The position numbers and the translations under genes were made by a program. Of a DNA stretch of 64,000 bases, positions 1 to 11,760 are shown piece by piece. The stretch covers positions 83,579,566-83,643,565 of the forward strand of contig NC_080175.1 of the NCBI RefSeq assembly GCF_950295315.1, read 5' to 3'. Below the pieces are notes generated by a model. That model was not told the origin of the DNA, searched no databases, and saw nothing but the letters and a program-made list of their open reading frames with translations. Numbering within the stretch: position 1 is the stretch's first letter; each line of letters opens with the position of its first letter. This stretch comes from Erinaceus europaeus (Eukaryota; Chordata; Mammalia; Eulipotyphla; Erinaceidae).

Positions 1-493
1 AGAAACAATTTGACTCATTGATATCTCCCCAAACCTACAAAAATCATCTGTTACATACAGAATAGGTAAGTAGTGAATCAACAGTTCAAAAGTTGAACAA
101 GTTCCCCCTTTTTTTTTTACTACTATCAACAATGTTGTGATGAACTTAATGTTTTCACATCTGTATATATCTTTTAATTTATAGAGGTGAAATTATTAAA
201 TCAAATGACATCTTCAAAGTTCCTACTGTTTATTGCCAAGTCATTTATCAAAGTTTTCCAGTTATCTCCTAGGAGAGATAGATCTACTGGTTCAGTAGTA
301 CATTTGGGGGTGCTGTCGTTGGAGGGAGACTGGGGTGGGGGATTGGAATGAGAATGGGAATAGGACTCAGCCATTGTACCAGCTTCCTATATTATGCCTA
401 CCCCTGGGCCACTTTCTTTAGGAGTATTTGCTGAGTCCTGGTCAAATAGCAAAACATAGTACTTAATGAGACAACATGGTAATATGAGATTGT
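1..493. other. Unassigned intergenic DNA
   Basis: I see no recognisable gene or repeat. It is AT-rich sequence with a G-rich patch near 300-360 and no long open frame. Confidence 0.5.
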
Positions 494-660
494 GGGAGCT
501 GGGTGGCCATGAGCTCTACACTGCACAAGGAGCTGGGTTCAAGGCTCCAGTCCTACCAGGAGAGGGGAAGCTTTGTGAGTGGTGAAGCAGTGCTGCCAGT
601 ATCTCTCTGTCTCCTCTTTCCCTCTGGACTTCTCTCTGACTCAACCAGATCTATGTATTC
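494..660 (+). repeat. SINE-B, diverged
   Basis: The sequence keeps GCTGGGTGGCC at the head, the GGGTTCAAGGCTCC box-B-like segment, GGGGAAGCTTTGTGAGTGGT and a CT-rich 3' half. Many changes relative to other SINE-B copies suggest an old insertion. Confidence 0.65.
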
Positions 661-665
661 AGGGT

Positions 666-790
666 GGGTGGAGGAGATAATATAATAGTTATGCAAAGAA
701 ACTCCTATGCCTGAGGCTCCAAGATTTCAGGTTCAATGTCCCATACCACCATAAAGCAGAGCTGAGTAGTGCTCTGATAACAGAAGAAAA
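666..790 (+). repeat. SINE-C
   Basis: The head ATAATATAATAGTTATGCAA, the CCTGAGGCTCCAAGATTTCA segment and the end GAGCTGAGTAGTGCTCTGAT match other SINE-C copies in the window. It is followed by an A-rich tail that grew into a microsatellite. Confidence 0.75.
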
Positions 791-795
791 AAAAA

Positions 796-857
<62 letters not shown>

Positions 858-868
858 ATATATATATT
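796..868. repeat. (TA)n(TG)n microsatellite
   Basis: Alternating TA then TG dinucleotides follow the SINE-C A tail directly, so the microsatellite probably seeded in that tail. Confidence 0.9.
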
Positions 869-1039
869 TAAGAATATTTTTTAAATGAGATTGTGCATTG
901 AAGTGTATACTCTCAAAGAGTTTGCTATATCTGAGTGCCTTCCATAATTACAAATGCATACCATGTAAAGTAACAAGTGATTGACTTTGGTTTTTCTTTT
1001 AATGATTATTAATCTTTTCTCTTTATTTCTCTTCTTTCT

Positions 1040-1224
1040 TAAGATCTATTTATTTATTTGTACAGAGACAGAGAAGTTGAGCGGTAAGGGGGAGGGAGAG
1101 AAAAAGAGACACACACAGTACTGCTTCACAACTCATAAAGCTCTACCTCTGCAGATGGAGATGGGGGCTTGAACCTGAGTCTTCACACATGGTAACAGTG
1201 CCCGGTATACCAGTGCCCAGCCCT
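1040..1224 (-). repeat. SINE-B
   Basis: Antisense copy. It opens with TTTATTTATTTGTACAGAGA, carries GTACTGCTTCACAACTCATA and GGGGGCTTGAACCTGAGTCT, and ends at CCAGTGCCCAGCCC. Confidence 0.75.
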
Positions 1225-1574
1225 GTGTCTTTAGTTCTTTTGGTTCAGCCAGATTTCTCTTACAATTAGATTTTCGGTCCATTTTTCTAAAACATAACTA
1301 TACAAATTTTAAATCTACACAACTCATTACTTAGTTGAATATGTCTCCTGTATGACACATTTTGTTATTTAGAGGTGTGTTTAATGTCTTGAGTAAGAGA
1401 GATCAGAGCACTGTTCTGTCATAAGAGGCTACACGGGGCCTGTAGCATCATGCAAGTCCTGCACATTAATGGAAGAGTTTCCTACCTGACCTCCACCTTA
1501 AACTTTCTTGACTGAATATAGCTTCATGTACTTCTAGTCGTTTAATAATTTTCTATTCAGAACAAGAAAAATAA
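1225..1574. other. Unassigned intergenic DNA
   Basis: No gene or repeat recognised; AT-rich single-copy-like sequence. Confidence 0.45.
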
Positions 1575-1735
1575 TTGACTTGGATAGTGGACCCATTTGC
1601 CTTATATGCAACCCAGGTTCGATCCACCACACTGAAGGAAGCTCTGGTGTTATAATTTCTTTCCCTCTGTCTCTCCATCTGAAAAAGTCTGTCTGGAGCA
1701 GTGAATCCCCAGTGAATGATAATTGTTATTATCAT
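1575..1735 (+). repeat. SINE-E
   Basis: It contains CAACCCAGGTTCGATCC, GGAAGCTCTGGTGTTATAAT and GTCTGGAGCAGTGAATCCCC, the same order as the copies at 18.4, 40.4 and 52.0 kb. Confidence 0.6.
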
Positions 1736-2149
1736 CACTATTTTCTATTCAACATATATTACAGCATCCCAATAGTTGTCTAAGCAAAGTACAGCTACCA
1801 CTTTCCTCACTGTTGATGGTGTTCTTCTACTAATGCCTGCTAATTCTATTGGCTAGTGCAACACTTAGCTGGTTCACTAAGTATCACAATGAGAATATTT
1901 CCCATTTGGTGTTGAACTCAACCTCTCTTTCTCGGTATCAATACTTATGTCCTTGGTTTGCTCATTCCTTTGACTTAGCTTCAAAACCTTGCATACTATT
2001 GTGCCCAAGGAAAGAAGTTTACTATATACCCTATAGCAGGTACTTGTTCATTTCAAGATAGTTTTAACTCCATTGTAATTTCATGCTTATAAGAAGCAGT
2101 TTAAAAAAAAAAAAGGAAATGAGATATGGTATGCTTTATGTGGAGTTCA
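1736..2149. other. Unassigned intergenic DNA
   Basis: Nothing recognised apart from a short A run near 2104. Confidence 0.4.
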
Positions 2150-3158
2150 CGCCATACACAATCAGCAAGGGATGCTTCAGAGTTTTTTGCAGCAAAATTC
2201 TAAGCCAATTTTAAAGGATGCTGACTGTGGAAAACTGATACAGAAAATAAGCAGCAAAATAATATATAACACAAAGGGCAGTGGATGTGCTGAACATGAG
2301 ACCTTTCCTTTCATGGTATTCTCTAATTCCATTTCAGCTGGTTCACTTCCTAACAAAGTCCCAAAACCTACATATAGACCAGGTCCCATGAGATAGAGTA
2401 TATGTTCACATGTATCCATAAATTAGGGCAAAATATATACCTGAAAGCAAAAGTGCACAATAGTCTGCAGTGAGTCAGTATATTCAGCAAGCAAGTAGAA
2501 AGGCCTAAAAAGACACCATAAAATGACCAATGAAACAGTTTCTACCTAGACCTAGATAACCTCCCCACCCACTTTCTATTGCACCTCCCTCACTCACTCC
2601 AAAGCTAACCTTATCAAAGTAAGGACTGAAAAAGCTAAATAAGGGCAAGAGACTAGCATACTTTAATGATGACTCTTTAGTCACTATCAGGCCACCCCAT
2701 CATCTGGGGGTCCTAGCTGGGGAGTCCTGAGATTCCCAAACAGACATGATAGGCCTAGACCTTGAATAGAATCCTCTCTCAACTGTTACTGATCATCTCT
2801 ATCAAGAACAACACAACAGACCCCTTTGTGAGCCACCTAGAGTGTGTGTCCTAGAGCCCTGCTTCCCCAGAGCCCCACCCCACTAGGGAAAGAGAGAGAC
2901 AGGCTGGGAGAATAGATCAACCTGTCAATGCCCATGTTCAGTGGGGAAGCAATTACAGAAGCCAGACCTTCCACCTTCTGCATCACATAATGACACTGGG
3001 TCCATGCTCCCAGAGGGTTAAAGAATAGAAAAGCTATCAGGGGAGGGGATGGGATACAGAGCTCTAGTGATAGGAATTATGTGGAGTTGTACCTCTGTTA
3101 TCCTATGGTTTTGTCAGTGTTTCTTTTTTTATAAATAAAAATTTTTTAAAAAAGAAAA
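2150..3158 (+). repeat. Repeat F, long copy with internal deletion
   Basis: The left part (about 2290-2470) matches the F copy at 15.2 kb (GAGACCTTTCCTTT, AACAAAGTCCC, CAAAATATATACCTGAAAGC). The right part carries the diagnostic 3' block with GAAGCAATTACAGAAGCCAG, GGGTCCATGCTCCCAGAGGG and GTTGTACCTCTGTTATCC. It ends in an A-rich tail near 3158. The block from about 2690 joins directly to the 3' block, so several hundred bases present in the 12.2-kb copy are missing. No coding capacity is visible. Confidence 0.75.
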
Positions 3159-3466
3159 AGTCATCATGTTGTGGTTTATAAGCATAGGGTAAGCAATCAT
3201 CAGTTAGTTGATTTTTATGATGGCACATATCCTACAGCTTTGTTTTCATGCCTGAGTTTCATGTAACCATTTTTAGTAATTAATGTATTTACTTTGAAGG
3301 TGTATTTCTAGGAGAATTACTTCAATCACATATTCTCCTGCTTCAGACTGACATAGAGTCCTTCAATAGGGGAAGAAATTATGTTCTTAGGTATTTCTTA
3401 TTTTTACCCTACACTAGTGGGTATAACTATCTTGTAAGATGAAATACTAGGGCAAAGAGTCCAGGA
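3159..3466. other. Unassigned intergenic DNA
   Basis: No gene or repeat recognised. Confidence 0.4.
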
Positions 3467-3602
3467 CAAGAGTAGATAGCATAATAGTTATGTAAAGAGA
3501 CTCTCATGCCTGAGATTCCAAAGTCCCAAGTTCAATACCCTGTACCATCATAAACCAGAGCTGATCAGTGTTCTCATTAAAAAAAAAATTTTTTTTTAAA
3601 GG
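3467..3602 (+). repeat. SINE-C
   Basis: Head AGATAGCATAATAGTTATGT, middle CTCTCATGCCTGAGATTCCA and end CCAGAGCTGATCAGTG, with an A/T-rich tail. Confidence 0.8.
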
Positions 3603-4020
3603 AAAGAAAGTCCAGATTAAACAGAGGAAGCAGTGTTTTTTAGAAAGCCAGACTGGATGAAGATTTTTTTTGAAATTACAGAATATTTGTCACATTTACT
3701 TTTTTTCACATGTTAAAATATAATTTCTCTGTATCTCTTCTATCAATATCATTGTCCCTGGTCTCCTTCTGTCATTCAGACTTCTCTGACTTGTGTTCCA
3801 TTCTACTGGGAATCAGCCAGTTGACTATCTAATTAATAACTTAACATGAGCTGAGAATTATTATGGAGAATGTGTGCTTTTATCTTAGAGGACTCCAGGG
3901 ACCTTTCAAAAATTCCCCAAACTCAATTTACCCAGATGTTCTCACCTTGCGTCTTAAAAGGAACAATTCTAAAAGTGTATAGTAGTTGTCAAGTTACTAA
4001 GTCTTATGTTCAGCAACAGC
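3603..4020. other. Unassigned intergenic DNA
   Basis: No gene or repeat recognised. The short open frame from 3870 lacks any recognisable family. Confidence 0.4.
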
Positions 4021-4150
4021 CTCATCACCTAAAGATTCTAGTGATCAAAATATGTTCAAATTCTATCTCTTTCAGTTCCTAGATGTGTGACATAACCTCT
4101 CTGGACCTCCATTTGCATATGAATAATGAAGATATGACTACAAAATGTGT
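4021..4150 (+). repeat. MIR-like ancient SINE
   Basis: The segment TGTGTGACATAACCTCTCTG followed by a degenerate CTCCATTTGCATATGAATAA resembles the MIR core, which has the form gtgacct...taacctctctg...cctcatctgtaaaatg. Confidence 0.45.
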
Positions 4151-4227
4151 GGGTCAATACAAGATTGAAATCATGTACCTTTTTTTTGTAAATTGGAAGG
4201 CATTCAATAAATACAGTTGTGATTAAT

Positions 4228-4440
4228 TGCATGCTGCTGTGTAACGCATTTACTTCAAATCATAGTGGTTTAAAACAACACTTTTTTCTCATATTTCTTA
4301 TAGGTCCAGAGTTTGGGAGCAGTTTACCTAGATGGTTCTGACTCGGGATCTCTCATGAAGCTGTAAACAAAATGTTGACAAGAACTACAGTAATCTGAGG
4401 CTTGTCTGGGGCTGAAGAATCCACTTTTTTATTTAAAATT
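4228..4440 (+). repeat. Ancient mammalian interspersed repeat, family not named
   Basis: The order TGCTGTGTAAC, TAGTGGTTTAAAACAACAC, TCTCATGAAGCTG and CTGAGGCTTGTCTGGGGCTG is typical of a widespread eutherian repeat that I recognise but cannot name with certainty. Confidence 0.45.
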
Positions 4441-4775
4441 GATAAGGGGTTGATATTCCTTTCTTCCCCCAAAGTAAATGATTCAAAAGGGAAAGATACT
4501 GCATTATAAGTTACATATAATTATTTCCACAAGGTCTTATTGGCCATCTCTATTCAGCATGGAAAAGGCCTACACAAGGATTTCAACATCAGGAATAAGA
4601 CTGAGGAGGCACTATCTTAGGAACCAGGTACATCAAGATGCTGCTGACCTGGAGGCCAAAGATAGAACCTGGCTCACATAAAACCAAGAGTAAATGACCA
4701 GTCTTTGCCTCAGGATACAGGAAAACAAATAAGGAAGTGAAGGCAGGACAGCAGGAAAAAATGGGCAAAAAACAG
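4441..4775. other. Unassigned intergenic DNA
   Basis: No gene or repeat recognised. Confidence 0.4.
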
Positions 4776-4819
<44 letters not shown>

Positions 4820-4858
4820 GATGGATGGATGGATAAATAGATAGATAGATAAATGATA
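4776..4858. repeat. (GATA)n microsatellite with GATG variants
   Basis: About eleven GATA units are followed by ATGG and further GATA units. The Tyr-Leu-Ser-Ile repeats read on the minus strand are translations of this tract and not a protein. Confidence 0.95.
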
Positions 4859-6019
4859 GACATATGATATAAAATCAACCCATATCTGTGATCTTGGGAG
4901 AACTGGAGCAAGATGATGACACAACTCTGGTGGTGGAAATCACGGATAATCTAGCAGCAGGGATAACTATGAGTGATGTCCAACCCAAAGAAAGGGTAAT
5001 AGACTGGGAAGTGTCCACCTACCAGAGATTTCCAACTTCAAGATCACTGCAGTAATTCTTCAGGATACTATTGCCAGCTCCATTTCACAGAACAGGAAAA
5101 CTCTTATTCAGAAACCAAATGACGTATTAAACATTTGACTCATTTCAGGGATTATGTTCTTTCCCTAGCTCCTAGCTCCTTTCCCTAGAAGAGTCTATCA
5201 CTTCTTCTAAGATATTTTTGGACATGTGGTAGGGAAATAATAGCATTGATAAGAGACCTGAAAGTGTTGAGGTATCACTTGTGGTTCTATATATGGAATG
5301 CAACAAAGGCCACAAATTTAAATTTGTTTATAGCGCTATTAAGGCACATAGTGTTGATGCCAAACTCCTCTTGACATCTTCAAACAAGATTTCTTAAATT
5401 ACATGAGGCACAATGTAAACACCACTTAGAACTACTACTCTCTCCCAAAAATCTCTGTATACATACCAGAAATGACAAGTAATAGAATTCAGTGTTTCCT
5501 TTGCCAGTATGGAACTTCATGATTTTCTTTCTGTCATTCCTGGTGGACACATGAAGGCCCCACTCCCCAAAACAGTCTGAACTCATTGTGGGTGCAGTAG
5601 CTAAACTAAAGAAACAGATACTTTCTTTTTCAATCCATCTAATGTTCTTGTTGAGCCAGAAAACTGACAGAGACATATTAATAAAGCAAATATTTATTAT
5701 TATAAGTCTTACCTGACAGTGAAGCTTTCACATGAAAAGCAAGACCTAAAGAAATGATTTCCCTTGAATATTGTTACACAGATTTGATGAAGGGCAGGAA
5801 GTTAAGAGAAAACGATTGGACAGAAGGATATGAGGTAGCAAAATTAGGGAAAACAAAAATCTACTTGTACTCATTGTTTTTCTTGTCCCTTCAGAGGTAA
5901 ATATCCTTTATACCAAATATAGGGAGAGTACATCTCATTGGAGAGTCTTACCTCCTATTTAAGGGGGTAGAGGGAGTATCAGAGTATCCTTCCTGTACCT
6001 GTTGTCCTGTTGTTCCTCA
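4859..6019. other. Unassigned intergenic DNA
   Basis: No gene or repeat recognised over about 1.2 kb. Short open frames have no recognisable domain. Confidence 0.45.
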
Positions 6020-6112
6020 AATCTTTTGGCTTAAACAGTCCAAAAAGTCCTAGATTCAATCCCTGACACCACCAATAGTCAGAGCTGAACATGTGCTGGT
6101 TAATAAGATAAT
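6020..6112 (+). repeat. Diverged SINE-C remnant
   Basis: TAGATTCAATCCCTGACACC and AGTCAGAGCTGAACATGTGC resemble the 3' half of SINE-C; the head is not clear. Confidence 0.4.
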
Positions 6113-7571
6113 ATAAGATACTCGATACATCAAGGTGCCATGTTTTGGGGTGGCATCTTCTGAATCTCGTCACTATGAACTTCTGTTAAACAGTTCTCAC
6201 TTAATGGGCTATAACCAAGTAAACAGAATCAAACTAATCACAAACACTCGACTAGAAAATGTTGTAGATGATCATACTTATAATTATTACTTGATAAGAA
6301 TTACAGTGTTCTACTTATTTGGAGGCATTTTGATACACAAATGGCCTGACCCCAAATAGCATGTCATACTGGGAAACATAAGGAAAATCTAAATATACTT
6401 TTCTGAAGAATTTCTAAAGGCTACAGTTGTCTTTACACGAATTTTTCCACTTGCAAAATGTAAAGACCATTCTTTCTAGCATCACAAAAGCAGAAACAGA
6501 GATGACAGCTAAAGAAAACCACAGCTCCTAGGAAAAAGTGAAAGGCCTAGAGTATCCATCATAATATGGAAAGACAGTATGCATCCAGTGGAGTTCTCTT
6601 GTGATGGTCCAATAGATGAATATCTGCCTGAATTTTTAACATCATGACCCATGTCCTTGCAGCATGATGTTAAATAAATGTTCGGGTCATAGAAAATGTG
6701 TACCAATGGCTTAAAAGTATGAGACGGCAGAATTAGCTTGCCAAATAAATACAATTTCAACCTCATTGTGCTCTTTGTCAGAAAATTATGTATTCCTATA
6801 CATAAATCATAAGCTCACTAAGTACAGCCTCATAATTTGATACCAATCTTTTCCCCTGAGAACTATTACTCAGGTTCTCATCTTTGAAATAGAAGAGTGA
6901 CATTTTTGCTTTAAAAAGAACTCATTTTCATTTTAATTTCTACCCACCCTGCATTTTAAATCAGGCGGTGGGAGCAGAGGAACGCTTGCCTCTGCCCTAG
7001 CTGGTACAGGCAAATCAGTCCAAGGAAAAGAATAAAGAAGAAGGGAAACACTTGTCAAGTCCAGCAGAGCCTGAGGATGCACAAAAGAGGTAGAGAGGCC
7101 TCACTAATCAACACAAGTTTTTGACAGATGTTGAATTCCTGTTGTCATCTCCCCTTTGCCAATTTTTATCTCTCTTATCATATTCAAGAATTAAATTCTC
7201 AACTTTACAGAGAGGATAACGAAGGAGACCATGTTTATTCCCTATCCTCTTAACTCTGCTTTGCCAAGTTGACTTCTGAATATGTAAATAATTTTCACAG
7301 AGAGATGCAAAAGACTCTCTTCAGTGGTCTTGTTCAAGTGAGCCAGGATGTTCTCAGTACAGGCTGACAGAGAAGCCAGGGAGGTATAGTTCCACTTATG
7401 TAGCTGTTTAAGCCAATTTATCTGGAAGGCCTGACAAAATAACTAAGTACCTTTAGATCTTTGCTTTAGAAAGATGGTCTACCTGGATGGGTAAGGGTAG
7501 TGGGGAGCAAATAAGGGGTTGCGTTTTTGTTTTATTGCCAAGGAGTTATTGCTGGAGCTAGATGTTGGCAT
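6113..7571. other. Unassigned intergenic DNA
   Basis: No gene or repeat recognised. It is AT-rich and I found no splice-flanked coding block. Confidence 0.4.
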
Positions 7572-8055
7572 TAGAAATCCACAGCTCCTGGCAGCCATTT
7601 TCCTTTTTTTTTCTTTTCTTTTTTCCTTTCTGTTTTATTTGATAGGACATAAAGAAATTGAGAAGGGAGGGGAAGATAAAAAGAGAGACAGAAAAGCACA
7701 AGGACTTGCCCAAGGATCCCGGTTGGAGCCCCTGGACCCCCACCTGCAGGGGAGTCGCTTCACAGGCGGTGAAGCAGGTCTGCAGGTGTCTTTCTCTCCC
7801 CCTCTGTCTTCCCCTCCTCTCTCCATTTCTCTCTGTCCTAGCCAACAACAATGACATCAATAACCACAACAATGTTAAACAACAAGGGCAACAAAAGGGA
7901 AAATAAATACATATTTTTTTTAAAAGGGAGACAGAAAGATTCTTGCAAACCTGCTTCACTGCTCTTGAAGCTTCCTCCCTAAAAGTGGGGAGTGGGGGCT
8001 CAAACAGGGTCATTGAGCATAGTTGAGGGTATGCTCAACTGGGTATGCCTCAAAT
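7572..8055 (-). repeat. Old A2-tailed SINE split by a younger SINE-A
   Basis: The left part, 7572-7694, starts with the reverse complement of the A2 tail (CTCCTGGCAGCCATTTTCC) and runs into the purine block. The right part, 7928-8055, resumes with GAGACAGAAAG and then ACCTGCTTCACTGCTCTTGA. The interruption is the plus-strand SINE-A at 7695-7927. Confidence 0.65.
7695..7927 (+). repeat. SINE-A, 5'-truncated, nested
   Basis: It begins in the tRNA-like region (GCACAAGGACTTGCCCAAGG), carries CACCTGCAGGGGAGTCGCTT and ends GGGCAACAAAAGGGAAAATA. GAGACAGAAA is repeated at 7685-7694 and 7928-7937 as a short target duplication. Confidence 0.8.
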
Positions 8056-8094
8056 AAAAGTTTGTTTTTATTGTTGTTTTTTGTTTTTGTTTGT

Positions 8095-8408
8095 TTGTTG
8101 CCTCTGGGGTTATTGCTGGGGTTCGGTGCCTACACTATGAATCCACTGCTCCCTGTGACCATTTTTTCCCTATTATTGGTGGTGGTGGTGGTGTTACTGT
8201 TAGATAGGACAGAGAGAAATTTAGAGAGGAGGGGAAGACAGAAAGGAAGAGAGAAAGACAGACACCTGCAGACCTACTTCACCACTTGCAAGGCTACTGC
8301 TCCCCACCCCCTGCAGGTGCAGAGCCAAGGGCTCAGACCCTGATCCTTGTGCCTGCCCTTGCGCTTCACACTCCGTGCACTTAACAAGGTGCACTACTGC
8401 CCATCCCT
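8095..8408 (-). repeat. SINE-A2, full length
   Basis: Antisense copy with the long tail (GCCTCTGGGGTTATTGCTGG, ATGAATCCACTGCTCC), a GGT-rich stretch, the purine block and the head ending TGCACTACTGCCCATCCC. Confidence 0.85.
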
Positions 8409-9065
8409 CAGATAAAGGGTTTAAAAGAAGAGAATGTTCAGCTCTAGATAAGGCTCGTTCTATGGTAACTCACCAGTGAGGCTGCCAGGCATAGCGCATA
8501 TCTTAGAACAGAGCATGGACATGTAATGCTACACAATAATGGACTTATGGTGAGACACTTGAGAGTCATTAGGCCTTTGAGGTATTTTAGAAATCTGTGA
8601 CATTCGATACTTGAGTTAAAAAAAAAAAATCAGTCAGGAGAGAAAAAAAATTAGTTACATTGTACAGGGTAAAATATATGATTAGGACTTCATACATTTC
8701 TTTTAAAAAAGACATCTGTGCACTAAACTTGGAAAAGCAGTAAGTAATGATAAGCTATTTTCAACAGATCTTCCAGATAAGGCTTGATTTTTCTACTATA
8801 TCCTTTTGCCCTCTAGGCTAGGCTGCCTCTCAAAAGAAGCAAAAATCAAAAGGAAAAATGAGTAGCAGTATATAAAGCCAGAATGTTAGGTGGCCAGTAT
8901 CAATTCTACCACCAACCCTGTGACCTCCTATCCAAATTTTGGATGTACTAAGAATGACTATCTAAAGACTGACAATGAAATAAAGAGAGAAAGAAAGAAA
9001 CGAACTTGGCAAAAAGACAGTAAAATATAAAGCAGGACAAAATGTTTAATAATCAGGAGTGAAGT
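8409..9065. other. Unassigned intergenic DNA
   Basis: No gene or repeat recognised; includes a short A run near 8618. Confidence 0.4.
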
Positions 9066-9379
9066 GCGCCAGGCGGTCACCCAGCCGGTTAGGTGGACAT
9101 GGCGTGAAGCCCAAGGACCCCTGTAGGAGTCGGTTCAAAGCTCCACTGTTCCCCACCTGCAGGGGGGGTCGCCTGCTTCACAGGCGGTGAAGCAGGTCTG
9201 CAGGTGTCTATCTTCCTCTCCCCCTCTCTGCCTTCCCCTCCTCTCTCGATTTCTCTCTGTCCTAACCTGCAATAACAACAAAGGCAACAAAATGGGGGGG
9301 AATGGCCTTCAGGAGCAGTGCATCTGTAGTGCAGGCCCCAGTGATAATCCTGGAGGCAAGAAGAAAGAAAAAAAATAAA
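9066..9379 (+). repeat. SINE-A2
   Basis: The diverged head GCCAGGCGGTCACCCAGCCG is followed by a normal body and the long tail AATGGCCTTCAGGAGCAGTG through ATAATCCTGGAGGCAAG. Confidence 0.85.
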
Positions 9380-9403
9380 ACAGGAGCCAAAAAGTAGGAA
9401 TAG

Positions 9404-9672
9404 GGAGTCGGGCGGTAGCGCAGCTGGTTAAGCACACGTGGCGCAAAGCACAAGGACCAGCATAAGGATCCCGGTTTGAGCCATGGCTCCCCACCTGCAG
9501 GGGCATCGCTTCACAAGTGGTGAAGCATGTCTGCAGGTGTCTGTCTTTCTCTCCCACTCTGTCTTCCCCTCCTCTCTCCATTTCTCTACCCTATCCAACA
9601 ATGACGACAACAGTACTAGCTACAACAACAACAACAACAACAAAGGGGCAACAAAAGGGAATAAATAAAATG
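9404..9672 (+). repeat. SINE-A
   Basis: The head is GGGAGTCGGGCGGTAGCGCA and the 3' end AAGGGAATAAATAAAATG. The CAA-repeat spacer is expanded to about six units. Confidence 0.9.
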
Positions 9673-9771
9673 ATTTTAAAAAGTAAGAAAAAAGTTTTAA
9701 AAAAAAGTAGGAATAGAGCAGATGAAATTAGGGACCTTAGAGTGGAAAGAAGCTAGGAAGTCTTTTTTAAC

Positions 9772-10620
9772 TAAGGACTGCCCCATTCTCTAAAGGGAGG
9801 TTGGGCCAACATAATCGGCCACACAAGGAAGATGGGTCCAGTAGTGAGTGCAGCCTAGAATGTTCCTAGCTATGACCATAGAATGCAAGCTCACACCTAG
9901 AGGGATGCAGAGATTAACAGGCTCCTATGCTGAATATGAGCCCCAGATTAAGTCGACAGGCCTTACAATCAACAATATTTATACACTTTTCTCATATTTG
10001 GGAGCTACTCTCTTCCCTGGTCCAGCTTTCTAGTCCTATTTCCAACTCTGACACCATCTCCCCACACAATACCACTAGCCACCTGCATATTAGTTGTCAG
10101 GCTCAAGCAACAACTAGTAAAGTCATGGGCCCCTTGGAATATACCTAAAATAGACCTACTAGCTTTTTCCAAAATGGAGACCCCAAATATCATCTACTCT
10201 ATTCTTACCCTTAGGTTCCTGATTATTAAACTTTTTTTGTTTTATATCTTAATGCTTTTTAAGCCACCAAGTTGCAGATGCTCTCATGATTCCAACTTGA
10301 CTTCCCTGGGCAGACTGCCCTACCAATGTGTCCTGGAGCCTCACTTCCCCAGATCCTTGACCCACAAGGAAAGAAAGAGAAAGGCTGTGAGTATGGATTG
10401 ACATTGCCCATGTCCAGTGGAGAAGTAATTACAGAAGCCAGACCTTCCACCTTCTGCACCCCATAATGATCCTGGCTCCATACTCCCAGAGGGGTAAATA
10501 GGAAAGCTTCCAATGGAGGGGATGGGATATGGGACACTGGTGGTAGGAATTGTGTGGAACTGTAACCCTCTTATCCTATGGTCTTGATGACATTTTTATC
10601 TAATAAATAAATAAATAAAG
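9772..10620 (+). repeat. Repeat F
   Basis: It starts at the GACTGCCCCATTCTCTAAAG block, continues through TATTTGGGAGCTACTCTCTT and ACCAAGTTGCAGATGC, and ends in the 3' block (GAAGTAATTACAGAAGCCAG, GGAATTGTGTGGAACTG) plus (AAAT)n. Confidence 0.8.
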
Positions 10621-10621
10621 A

Positions 10622-10757
10622 TTTCATAACACACACAGTTCCATACAGCTAAAGCTCTGGTTAAAAATATGAGATCCTGAGTCCAATCCCCACATCATAT
10701 ATACCAGAGTTCATGCTTTGGCTCTCTCTTCTCTCTGTCAAAAACAAATAAATAACC
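10622..10757 (+). repeat. tRNA-derived SINE fragment, probably SINE-D
   Basis: GCTCTGGTTAAAAATATGAG, CCTGAGTCCAATCCCC and a final (AAAT) run fit a truncated tRNA-type SINE. Confidence 0.45.
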
Positions 10758-11040
10758 TGACCAATGTACCCTGGAATCCCTTCTCTAAAGAGCCCCGCCC
10801 CACTAGGGAAAGACAGAGATAGGCTGGGAGTATGGATCAACCTCTCAACGCCCATTTTCAGCAGGGAAGCAATTACAGAAGCCAGACCTTCCACCTTTTG
10901 CACCCCATAATGATCCTGGGAGACCTTCCAATGGAGTGATTTGTGGTTTGTGGAACTCTGGTGGTGGGAATTGGGTGGAATTATACCCCTCACCCTACAG
11001 TCTTGTTGATCATTATCAAATCGATAAAAATAATGTAACC
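10758..11040 (+). repeat. Repeat F, 5'-truncated
   Basis: It begins at CCTGACCAATGTACCCTGGA and includes GAAGCAATTACAGAAGCCAG and GGTGGAATTATACCCCTCAC. Confidence 0.75.
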
Positions 11041-11084
11041 ACAAAACATACACACTAAATAACTAGTTTTTAAAGGTTCAAAAA

Positions 11085-11252
11085 ATGGGTAGACAACCTC
11101 ACCAATATATCTCAGAACCTCATCTCCCCAGAGGTCTACCCCATTAGGGAAAGACAGAAATAGGCTGGGGGGTGTGGATCCACCTGCCAACGCCCATGTC
11201 CAGTGGAGAAGCAATTACAGAAGCCAGAACTCTCACCTTCTGCACCCCATAA
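11085..11252 (+). repeat. Repeat F fragment, 3' block
   Basis: CCTCACCAATATATCTCAGA to TGCACCCCATAAAAACTTTT matches the 13.0-kb part of the next long copy, then stops before the usual 3' end. Confidence 0.65.
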
Positions 11253-11760
11253 AAACTTTTGATCCAATCCCATCACCTGGGACCCTAGTTAGAGAATCCA
11301 TACAGATATGATGGACCTAGACCTCTGACAGATCCCTCTCCCACCACCACTGGTCACTTCCACCAGGAACATCAGTATAAGCCCTCTTGAGGCCACTCCA
11401 GGAACTTGTGCTCCCTATAAAGCATCATTGGTAGAGACTGCCCCACTCTCTGAAGGGAGGCTGGGTGATCCTACCCTGCCACATAAGGAACACTGGTTCT
11501 GAAATGAGTGCAGCCTAGAATGTTTCCAGCTGTGACCATGAAATGTGAACTCATACTGACAGGGACTTAAGAGGTTACACAGGGTCCTGTGTTAAATGTG
11601 AATATATATGGGCCCTGGGTCAGATTGATGGGATAAATTGTTAATTTTATTCATAGATTTTCTTCAAGTTTGGGAGCTACTCTCTGCCCTAATACAACTT
11701 TCTAGCCCTATTCTCAACTCTTGACTACATCAGAATCTTATCAAAGTTCTATAAAAACAA
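11253..11760 (+). repeat. Repeat F fragment, 5'/middle block
   Basis: CCTGGGACCCTAGTTAGAGA through GAGACTGCCCCACTCTCTGA to TAGCCCTATTCTCAACTCTT corresponds to the left and middle of the 12.2-kb copy. It lies head-to-tail behind a 3' block. Confidence 0.65.

Noticed and set aside
4589..4924. Minus-strand frames rich in Tyr-Leu-Ser-Ile
   Set aside because: Translation of the GATA microsatellite.
7519..8343. Several 80-150 codon frames with Arg-Gly-Glu-Lys or Ser-Leu-Ser-Pro-Leu motifs
   Set aside because: These are readings of SINE-A bodies. The same peptide wording recurs at every SINE-A in the window (e.g. 22.7, 31.8, 34.5, 43.6, 51.7, 63.0 kb).
9404..9480. tRNA-like head with box A and box B motifs
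   Set aside because: It is the 5' part of a SINE: no cloverleaf-length gene, many copies and a SINE body follow. No true tRNA gene was found.
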